From the NCBI RefSeq assembly GCF_014982715.1, contig NZ_JADCJY010000001.1, positions 124,001 through 188,000 of the forward strand: 64,000 nucleotides of DNA, written 5' to 3'. Below are positions 26,101-32,071 of this stretch, piece after piece. A model generated the notes under the pieces. That model was not told the origin of the DNA, did not search any database, and was given only the letters and a program-made list of their open reading frames with translations. The position numbers and the translations under genes are program-made. The first letter of the stretch is position 1. Each line of letters opens with the position of its first letter. This DNA comes from Gallalistipes aquisgranensis. Its GTDB lineage: Bacteria > Bacteroidota > Bacteroidia > Bacteroidales > Rikenellaceae.

Positions 26101-26478
26101 TTTGGCCATTGTGCCGTAGCCGACCACCACCAGTTCCTCGATGCCGGTGGCTTCGTCTTCCAGCCGGACGTTATAGACCTTTTTGTTCTTTTCGATCGGG
26201 ACCTCCTGCGTGCGCATACCTATATATGAGATCACGAGGGCCTGTGCCCCGGCCGGGACTTTCAGCCGGAACGTTCCTTTCGCCGTGGTGGTGGTTCCGG
26301 TCGTGGTACCCTTGACGACCACCGTGGCTGCCAGTACGGGAGTCCCTTTCGAATCGGTGACACTGCCGGATATTTCCCGGTCCTGGGCCGATACCGGCCG
26401 GCTCAGCATGAACAGCAATGCCGCGAGGAGCCACGCTCCCGCACCGAGCCTTCCGCTTGGAGTAAAGGCTTTTTTCAT
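23200..26478 (-). CDS. SusC/RagA-family TonB-linked outer-membrane transporter
   Basis: 1092 residues. A signal peptide is followed by a carboxypeptidase-D-like CnaB domain (ISGSVTDSKGTPVLAATVVV), the TonB-box region EELVVVGYGTMAKKDLTGAV, a plug domain (IRIRGGGSITQDNSPLYIVD; DVLKDASSTAIYGARGANG) and a 22-strand barrel ending in aromatic residues (SFTFGANITF). It would import oligosaccharides of pectin type, judged from the co-transcribed PL9 and GH105 genes. It is the first gene of the PUL; its promoter region is at 26525-26542. Confidence 0.97.
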   Translation of the reverse strand: MKKAFTPSGRLGAGAWLLAALLFMLSRPVSAQDREISGSVTDSKGTPVLAATVVVKGTTTGTTTTAKGTFRLKVPAGAQALVISYIGMRTQEVPIEKNKKVYNVRLEDEATGIEELVVVGYGTMAKKDLTGAVSSVSGKTLNEIPMTNTASALTGRLAGVQITTTDGSPDADVKIRIRGGGSITQDNSPLYIVDGFPVDRISDIPATDIQSIDVLKDASSTAIYGARGANGVIIVTTKNAKAGRTTVTYNGYGQFKYVPKMMDMMDSYEFVRMQYELAAIKGASDLESFTNHYGDPTDFDIYREIPAQNTQERMYGRTAWGQSHNVSINGGSEKTKFNLSLTHLSEDGVLLESDYQRTNVNFKLNHQLYKGLRADVSAFFTHAVVHGAGTSSNTSTEIRNAVNYRPVIGKGSLSDGITADEMAAIEDIEARSSLYDPVELIGQDYREEKRTDLNVNGAISWDIVKNLTLRSEFGIIMRNTNTRRYYGPLTWKAINAGGQPLAEMSHKEAPRWRTSHTLTYKLTSSKDHSLTVMGGFEAMSEETTTMSITARNLPQDMDKYDVFARMSYGSQEYPVTSESCPTRLASFFGRANYSFRDKYLVSATVRADGSTKFAPGNRWGVFPSGAVAWRISQEGFMKNVSWLDDLKLRFSIGAAGNNRIDNDLWRRTFIGTFDNRTMYAGLNNIPNLYFTNPSGTLPDPKLKWETTITRNLGLDFAILGNRLTGSAELYWNTTKDLLLKAVLPEHTGYNDQQRNVGQTSNRGFELSLNGVIVDKKDFSLTATFNIAFNRNRVDKLNEGTDRSFYQSNWQEVREKDDYLVQVGQPIGLMYGYVTDGFYTIDDYMDGEGNWELKPGVANSQGVTGSLGGKSGCPLVGSLKLKKLTGISDPNDKNACMVTTLDRTVIGNANPKHSGGLNIAAAYKGIDFSVFFNWVYGNDIYNAQKIINSNVWKYAYYNLSDDFNTSHRFRIFDDAGNDLRTDKEALRELNKNATTWSPLNGAHVLHSWAVEDGSFLRLSNITLGYTLPQKWTRKIGMSKCRFYVTANNLWIWTNYSGFDPEVDTRRSTPLTPGVDYSAYPKTRSFTFGANITF

Positions 26479-26524
26479 GAAGTTTGGGTTTTAGGTTAGA
26501 GTTTTCGGTAAAAGCGTATTTTAT

Positions 26525-26542
26525 CGCTATACAAATATAGCG
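26525..26542 (-). promoter_or_regulatory. PUL promoter: -7 box inside a perfect inverted repeat
   Basis: CGCTATA CAAA TATAGCG is a perfect 7-bp-arm dyad. On the minus strand its centre reads TATATTTG (26532-26539), an exact -7 box 53 bases before the susC start. No -33 TTTG is visible at 19-21 bases upstream, which would suit an activator-dependent promoter. No sensor or anti-sigma gene adjoins the PUL. Confidence 0.55.
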
Positions 26543-26820
26543 AATGTCTCTCCTCCGGGATTGGCCGGTTCATAACAATATACTGTCGATTTGTGACACT
26601 TCGCCCGCCGTTTCCGCCTCCGGTGGCCCTTCTCCGGTTTCCGGTCTGGAAAGCCGTTCCGTCCTGAGGCCGGAATGTCGTCGAGAACGCGTTCAGGGCT
26701 GGATTCGGACAGGAGTGCAGCGCGGCGGTCGCTTCCGGCCGCCGCACGAAACGTACAATGGAATGTAATATTCCGGCCGGTTGGAGGCCGGTGTGCGGAA
26801 CGGATTTTCCGGCGGCGCGG
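26543..26820. other. Non-coding part of the 342-base gap between the PUL and the permease gene
   Basis: I find no gene here. It holds the upstream part of the PUL control region, a GC hairpin with arms GCGGCGG (26722-26728) and CCGCCGC (26739-26745), and the probable permease terminator at 26773-26791. Confidence 0.5.
26773..26791 (-). terminator. Probable terminator of the AI-2E-type permease gene
   Basis: Arms CCGGCC and GGCCGG (6 bp) with a 7-base loop lie 30 bases past the permease stop; on the minus strand an AT-rich run (AATATTACATT) follows. Short stem, so moderate support only. Confidence 0.4.
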
Positions 26821-27864
26821 CTATCCGTTCCGCGGCTTTTTCACGTGAGATGTTTCCGGGCTTTTTTCGAGGTATTTTTTCTTGAAGATGCGGACGCAGA
26901 GGATGAAGATCGCCAGCAGGAGCGGTCCGAAGACGACACCCATGAAACCGAACAGGGAGAGGCCGATCACCACTCCGAAAATCGTGACCAGCGGGTGGGT
27001 GTCGGCCATCTTCTTCTGCATGATGAACCGTCCCAGGTTGTCCGTCTGCGAGATGACGATCAGGGCATAGACGGCCAGCCCGATGGCATAGCCCCAGTTT
27101 CCGGTCATCGCCAGATAAACGGCCAGCGGGAACCAGATGAGGGCGGTCCCGAGCAGGGGAATGATCGTGGAGAAGCAGGTCAGTACGCCCCAGAACAGCG
27201 GGCTGGGCACTCCGAAGATCAGGTATCCGAGATAGGCCACCGCCCCCTGCAGGACGGCCAGCAGGGGGATGCCGATGGCGTTGGAGCGGACGATCATGTG
27301 GATTTCCCGCAGAACCCGGTCGGTGTCGGCATGGTTGAAGGGGAGGATTTCCCGGAGATAGGTCTCCATGTTCCGGCCTCCGATCAGCATGAAGTAGAGG
27401 ACGAAGAGCAGTACCAGCACGTTGACGACGAAACTGCCGATGCTCTCCATCAGCCACTGGCCCACTTTCGGCAGCAGGGCGATCAGGCTGTCGAGGTTGC
27501 TGCGGTCGAGCAGGTCGTAGCCCGTCTTGTCGCGGATCAGGGCGGCGATGTGCTCCGCGGGTTCGATGACGGATTGCGGATCGAGGGTGGCGTCCTGTAT
27601 CTTCCCGACGAACATCCATACGATCAGCGAGATCGGGATCAGAAAACAGAGCACGGCTTCGGCCAGCAGCAGCATGGCCGCCCAGGGACGTTTCCAGTGT
27701 TTGCGTTCTGTCAGCCGGTTCATTTGGCCGCGCAGCAGCACGTAGATCGTCACCGCACCCAGTATGCCGCCCAGAAACGGGGTCAGTTCGACGAAGATCG
27801 TCGCGCCGAGCCCGAGGATCAGCACGAAGAGCGAATATTTCCAGTATTGTTCCCTGACGGTCAT
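26821..27864 (-). CDS. AI-2E family transporter (PerM/YdiK-like permease)
   Basis: 347 residues from the ATG at 27864 (an in-frame TTG exists 13 codons upstream). About seven or eight membrane segments are arranged as in the family: two N-terminal pairs, a soluble stretch (residues about 95-150), then FVVNVLVLLFVLYFMLIGG, IGIPLLAVLQGAVAYLGYLIFGVP, LTCFSTIIPLLGTALIWFP and the end FGPLLLAIFILCVRIFKKKY. The family is named for the autoinducer-2 exporter TqsA, but substrates are mostly unknown and some members are ion antiporters. It is divergent from the OPT transporter gene. Confidence 0.88.
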   Translation of the reverse strand: MTVREQYWKYSLFVLILGLGATIFVELTPFLGGILGAVTIYVLLRGQMNRLTERKHWKRPWAAMLLLAEAVLCFLIPISLIVWMFVGKIQDATLDPQSVIEPAEHIAALIRDKTGYDLLDRSNLDSLIALLPKVGQWLMESIGSFVVNVLVLLFVLYFMLIGGRNMETYLREILPFNHADTDRVLREIHMIVRSNAIGIPLLAVLQGAVAYLGYLIFGVPSPLFWGVLTCFSTIIPLLGTALIWFPLAVYLAMTGNWGYAIGLAVYALIVISQTDNLGRFIMQKKMADTHPLVTIFGVVIGLSLFGFMGVVFGPLLLAIFILCVRIFKKKYLEKSPETSHVKKPRNG

Positions 27865-27950
27865 GATTTTGCTGTGCCGGATGGTTTTCTTGCCCAGGGG
27901 CAAGGAGTGTGCCGTACTTGCGGATTTTTCGTCCCTATCCCGCCGGACCC

Positions 27951-27981
27951 TTGTATTTACGCGGTAAAAAAATTACTTTTG
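27951..27981 (+). promoter_or_regulatory. Promoter of the OPT-pepT operon
   Basis: TTGT at 27951-27954, a 19-base spacer and TACTTTTG at 27974-27981 form a good Bacteroidota promoter. Transcription would start near 27988, leaving a leader of only about 10 bases before ATG 27998 or about 25 before ATG 28013. Confidence 0.65.
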
Positions 27982-27997
27982 AGAGTTTATTAACCCA

Positions 27998-29989
27998 ATG
28001 CACGAACCATACATGGAAGAGACCCAGAACAAACCCGCCTCGCTGCCGGACAACGCCTACCGCGAACTGGCTCCGGGCGAGACCTACGAACCCGTGATGC
28101 GCGAGGGAAGCCGTCCCCGCGAAGTGACGCCCTATTCGGTGATTTTCGGTATCGTCATGGCCGTGATCTTCTCGGCCGCCGCCGCCTACCTCGGATTGAG
28201 GGTGGGGCAGGTGTTCGAGGCCGCCATCCCGATCGCCATCATCGCCGTCGGCATGGGCAATCTGCTCGGCAAGAAGAACATGCTGGGGCAGAATGTCATC
28301 ATCCAGTCGATCGGCGCCAGTTCGGGCGTGATCGTGGCGGGTGCCATCTTCACCCTGCCCGCCCTCTACATCCTCGGTCTGGAGGCCCGTTTCTATCAGA
28401 TTTTCCTCTCCTCGCTGCTGGGCGGCCTGCTGGGTATCCTGCTGCTGATCCCGTTCCGGAAGTATTTCGTCAAGGACATGCACGGCAAGTATCCGTTCCC
28501 GGAGGCCACCGCCACGACCGAGGTGCTCGTCTCGGGCGAGAAGAAGGGCAACCAGGCCAAACTGTTGGCCGTGAGCGGGCTGATCGGCGGTCTGTACGAC
28601 TTTATCATCAGCACGTTCGGCTGGTGGACGGAGGAGATTTCGACCCGTATCGCCGACTGGGGTGTGGCGCTGGCCGACAAGACGAAACTCGTCTTCAAGG
28701 TCAATACCGGCGCTGCCGTGCTCGGCCTCGGCTATATCGTGGGACTGAAGTATGCGGCCATCATCTGCGCCGGTTCGTTCACCGTCTGGTTCGTGCTGGT
28801 TCCCTTCCTGAGCCACTTCGGGGCCGGCATGACCGTCCCCGTAGGCGAAGGTGTGACTGCCGTGCTCGGACAGATGTCGCCGGAGGAGATATTCCGCAAC
28901 TATGCCCGCCATATCGGTATCGGCGGCATCGCCATGGCCGGGGTGATCGGCATCATCCGTTCCTCGAAGATCATCCGGCAGGCACTCGGGCTGGCCGTGA
29001 CGGAGCTGCGCGGAAAGAAGGGGACCGGGGAAGGTGAGTCCCGCACGCAGCGCGATCTGCCGATGAAACTGATCCTCACGGGACTGATCGCCGTGCTCTT
29101 CACCACGTTCGTCTTTTTCCAGTTCGGCGTGCTGCACAACTGGTTCTTCACGGTGATCGCCCTGCTGATCGTGCTGGTCATTTCGTTCCTGTTTACGACG
29201 GTGGCGGCCAATGCCATTGCGATCGTGGGTACGAACCCCGTGTCGGGCATGACACTGATGACGCTTATCCTCAGTTCGCTGGTGTTGGTGAGTGCCGGGC
29301 TGAGCGGTACGGGCGGCATGACGGCGGCCATGATTATCGGCGGCGTGGTTTGCACGGCGCTCTCCATGGCCGGAGGTTTTATCACCGACCTGAAGATCGG
29401 TTACTGGCTGGGCACGACGCCCGCACGGCAGGAGGGGTGGAAGTTCCTCGGTACGGCCGTGGCCGCCGCCACGGTGGCCGGAGTGATGATCATTCTCAAC
29501 AAGACCTACGGTTTCGTGGGCGAAGGGGCGCTCGTGGCTCCGCAGGCCAATGCGATGGCGGCGGTCATCAAGCCCTTGATGGAGGGGGGTGCCACGCCGT
29601 GGATGCTCTACTTCGCGGGTGCGGCGCTGGCTCTGATCCTCACCATGATCGGCGTGCCCGCACTGGCCTTCGCACTGGGAATGTTCATCCCGCTCGAACT
29701 CAATACGCCGCTGCTCGTGGGCGGTCTTATCAGCTGGTTCGTCTCGACCCGCAGCGGAGACGAAGCGAAGAACAAATCGCGCCGCGAACGGGGCACGCTG
29801 ATTGCTTCGGGTTTCATCGCCGGCGGAGCCTTGATGGGGGTGGTGAGCGCCCTGCTCAAGTATTTCGGGGCCGACTGGTTCGCCTCCTCGTGGAATGGCG
29901 GGAGCGGTGCGGAGTGGCTTTCCGTGGTGATGTACGCGGCTATTATCGTCTATTTCATCTGGGACTCGATGCGTCCCGTAAAAGAATAA
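27998..29989 (+). CDS. OPT-family oligopeptide transporter
   Basis: A 663-residue membrane protein with about 15-16 hydrophobic segments. It starts with the OPT region REVTPYSVIFGIVMAVIFSAAAAYLGLRVGQ, and FRKYFVKDMHGKYPFPEATA matches the conserved HGKYPFPEGTA-like motif of the prokaryotic OPT subfamily. The family imports peptides or metal chelates by proton coupling. The gene ends 4 bases before pepT, so peptides are the likely cargo. ATG 28013 (MEETQNKP) is an alternative start giving a longer leader. Confidence 0.94.
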   Translation: MHEPYMEETQNKPASLPDNAYRELAPGETYEPVMREGSRPREVTPYSVIFGIVMAVIFSAAAAYLGLRVGQVFEAAIPIAIIAVGMGNLLGKKNMLGQNVIIQSIGASSGVIVAGAIFTLPALYILGLEARFYQIFLSSLLGGLLGILLLIPFRKYFVKDMHGKYPFPEATATTEVLVSGEKKGNQAKLLAVSGLIGGLYDFIISTFGWWTEEISTRIADWGVALADKTKLVFKVNTGAAVLGLGYIVGLKYAAIICAGSFTVWFVLVPFLSHFGAGMTVPVGEGVTAVLGQMSPEEIFRNYARHIGIGGIAMAGVIGIIRSSKIIRQALGLAVTELRGKKGTGEGESRTQRDLPMKLILTGLIAVLFTTFVFFQFGVLHNWFFTVIALLIVLVISFLFTTVAANAIAIVGTNPVSGMTLMTLILSSLVLVSAGLSGTGGMTAAMIIGGVVCTALSMAGGFITDLKIGYWLGTTPARQEGWKFLGTAVAAATVAGVMIILNKTYGFVGEGALVAPQANAMAAVIKPLMEGGATPWMLYFAGAALALILTMIGVPALAFALGMFIPLELNTPLLVGGLISWFVSTRSGDEAKNKSRRERGTLIASGFIAGGALMGVVSALLKYFGADWFASSWNGGSGAEWLSVVMYAAIIVYFIWDSMRPVKE

Positions 29990-29993
29990 GGAT

Positions 29994-31211
29994 ATGGAAC
30001 TGAAAGAACGATTTCTGAAATACGTCGCTTTCGATACGCAGAGCGATCCCGGAAGCGAAACGTTTCCTTCGACCGCCAAACAGCTCGCCTTGCTGAATCA
30101 CCTGATGGAGGAGATGATCGGGCTGGGGCTGACGGAGGTCGAGATCGACCCCAACGGCTATGTCATGGGATCGATTCCCGCTTCGCCGGGATATGAGGAC
30201 AAACCCGTCATCGGTTTTATCTCCCATGTGGATACGAGCCCCGACATGAAGGGGTCGGAGATCCGTCCGCAGGTGATCGGGCGTTACGACGGGGGCGATA
30301 TCGTCCTGAACGGGGAACTCGTGATGCGCGTGGCCGAATTTCCGGAACTCGCCTTTTTCAAGGGACATACGCTGATCACCACCGACGGTACCACGCTGCT
30401 CGGTGCCGACGACAAGGCCGGTGTGGCGGAGATCATGACTGCGGCCGAGTATCTCATGACCCATCCCGAGTGGAAACACGGCAAAATCCGGATCGGTTTC
30501 ACGCCCGACGAGGAGATCGGCCGGGGAGTGGATTTCTTCGACGTGGAGCGTTTCGGCGCCCGGTTTGCCTACACGGTGGACGGCGGGTTCGAGGGCGAGC
30601 TGGAGTACGAGAACTTCAATGCCGCCGGAGTGAAGATAACGATCCAGGGGCGCAACATCCACCCCGGGTATGCGAAAGACAAGATGATCAATGCCCTGCA
30701 GGTGGCCTGCGACCTGCACGCGCTGCTGCCTGCCGTCCAGCGGCCGGAGCACACCGAAGGGTACGAAGGTTTCTACCACCTGACCTCCCTTTCGGGTACG
30801 GTCGAACAGGCCCGGATGGAGTATATCGTGCGCGATCATTCGCGGGAGTGTTTCGAGGCGAAGAAGAAATACCTGGCCGACGCGGTGGCTCTGCTGGCCG
30901 AACGGTATGGAGAAGGCGTCGTTTCGCTCGAAGTCCGGGATCAGTACTACAACATGCGCGAGATGGTCGAACCCTATCCCGAGGTGATCGCCAAGGCGGA
31001 GCAGGCCATGGAGATGGCCGGCGTGGTTCCGGTCATCCGCCCGATCCGGGGCGGTACGGACGGCGCACGCCTCTCCTACATGGGGCTTCCCTGTCCCAAT
31101 CTTTTCACGGGCGGCATGAACTTCCACGGCAAGTACGAGTACTGTTCGCTCGACACCATGCACAAGGCGGTGCAGACGATTCTCAACCTGGCGAAGCTCT
31201 GGGGCGAGTGA
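29994..31211 (+). CDS. pepT: Peptidase T (tripeptide aminopeptidase)
   Basis: A 405-residue M20B metallopeptidase that removes the N-terminal residue of tripeptides in the cytoplasm. Di-zinc site segments are visible: SHVDTSPD, TLLGADDKAGVAEI, TPDEEIGRGVDFFDVE, VDGGFEGE, and the C-terminal RGGTDGARLSYMGLPCPNLFTGG. Length matches family members. The start is 4 bases after the OPT stop, giving a two-gene uptake-and-hydrolysis operon that ends at the hairpin at 31233. Confidence 0.97.
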   Translation: MELKERFLKYVAFDTQSDPGSETFPSTAKQLALLNHLMEEMIGLGLTEVEIDPNGYVMGSIPASPGYEDKPVIGFISHVDTSPDMKGSEIRPQVIGRYDGGDIVLNGELVMRVAEFPELAFFKGHTLITTDGTTLLGADDKAGVAEIMTAAEYLMTHPEWKHGKIRIGFTPDEEIGRGVDFFDVERFGARFAYTVDGGFEGELEYENFNAAGVKITIQGRNIHPGYAKDKMINALQVACDLHALLPAVQRPEHTEGYEGFYHLTSLSGTVEQARMEYIVRDHSRECFEAKKKYLADAVALLAERYGEGVVSLEVRDQYYNMREMVEPYPEVIAKAEQAMEMAGVVPVIRPIRGGTDGARLSYMGLPCPNLFTGGMNFHGKYEYCSLDTMHKAVQTILNLAKLWGE

Positions 31212-31232
31212 CCGGTATGGTATCCGTTTTCT

Positions 31233-31262
31233 CCGAAACCCGGCTAAACGGCCGGGTTTCGG
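31233..31262 (+). terminator. Terminator of the OPT-pepT operon
   Basis: A 12-bp perfect stem (CCGAAACCCGGC and its complement) with a 6-base loop, followed by CATTTTAC, lies 21 bases after the pepT stop. Confidence 0.75.
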
Positions 31263-31369
31263 CATTTTACGGAGGGAAAGTGCCGAGTCTTCGGTTGGAA
31301 ATGGAATGCGCCTGTCCGGGAGAAGCGGAATGTACCTGCGTTTGATCGGACGGATGGCCGGTGTATGAT

Positions 31370-31404
31370 ACAGAAAAGCCACCTTGAAAAGGTGGCTTTT
31401 CTGT
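31370..31404. terminator. Second, bidirectional hairpin before the DUF3332 gene
   Basis: A 16-bp perfect stem, ACAGAAAAGCCACCTT with its complement, around the 3-base loop GAA. The A/T-rich ends of both arms provide a U-rich tail in either direction. It lies 21 bases past the DUF3332 stop on the minus strand. Confidence 0.8.
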
Positions 31405-31425
31405 TCGGCAGCTTGCTGTCGCGGG

Positions 31426-31983
31426 CTACCGTGCGGCGAACATGGAGAAATCGTAGCCGATGGCGTCGCGGTATGCCATAACACCTTCTTCGGAAAGCTC
31501 GACATCCATCGTCTTGCCTTCGGGCAGGTACATGCGTACTTTGTTATTGCCGATGAAGGTCATGAAGCGAACGGACTTGCCTTTCGAACATGCCATCCAG
31601 GTCTGGGTCTCTTCGTCGAAGCGAAGGTCTACGTTCGTTTTGCCGCGGCGGTCGGAGATTTTGTACCCGTCTTTTTTGCGCTGTACCAGATAATCGCCGT
31701 GCGCCCCTTTCACCTGTTTCGTTTTTCCGTTGTCGGCGACAGGATTGCTTCCCGACCAGAATTCGACACTGTTGAGAACCAGCACATCGGCCAGGATGGA
31801 AATTTCATAGACCGGAAGAACCCAGAAACAAAAGAACACCAGTTCGTTGGCGAATTTGCTGCCCACGCCTTGGTTCCAGGAATGCAGTTTGTTGGTCAGT
31901 TTGAACGATCCGATGCAGGATGAAAACATGACGGTTCCGCACAGCAGGATGACCATCAGAAAGGTTAATCCATGTTTTTTCAT
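31426..31983 (-). CDS. DUF3332-family lipoprotein
   Basis: 185 residues. The signal ends MFSSC|IGSFKLTNKLHSWNQ, a lipobox running straight into the DUF3332 signature (GSF.LTNKLHSWNQGVGSKFANELVFF). A second hydrophobic stretch (ELVFFCFWVLPVYEISILADVLVLN) follows and the C-terminal half is a small polar domain. No function is established for the family. The gene is AT-richer than its surroundings and isolated between hairpins, so it is probably monocistronic. Confidence 0.88.
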   Translation of the reverse strand: MKKHGLTFLMVILLCGTVMFSSCIGSFKLTNKLHSWNQGVGSKFANELVFFCFWVLPVYEISILADVLVLNSVEFWSGSNPVADNGKTKQVKGAHGDYLVQRKKDGYKISDRRGKTNVDLRFDEETQTWMACSKGKSVRFMTFIGNNKVRMYLPEGKTMDVELSEEGVMAYRDAIGYDFSMFAAR

Positions 31984-32005
31984 GATGATAGAGTTTTTTG
32001 TTTTA

Positions 32006-32013
32006 TAAATATA
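32006..32013 (-). promoter_or_regulatory. Candidate -7 box of the DUF3332 gene
   Basis: The minus strand reads TATATTTA, one mismatch from TAnnTTTG, 23 bases before the ATG. A second near-match (TAACTTTA, 32030-32037) lies upstream, so the assignment is uncertain. Confidence 0.35.
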
Positions 32014-32071
32014 AAGATTGAACGCTATGTAAAGTTATGAATTTTTTGAAACAAGTGTAACGCGGCGCCGC

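Noticed and set aside
27935-30079. A 714-codon minus-strand open frame opposite the OPT transporter
   Set aside because: Its composition (runs of H, R, G, E, D) is that of a shadow frame; the plus strand encodes an intact, motif-rich OPT protein with a good promoter.
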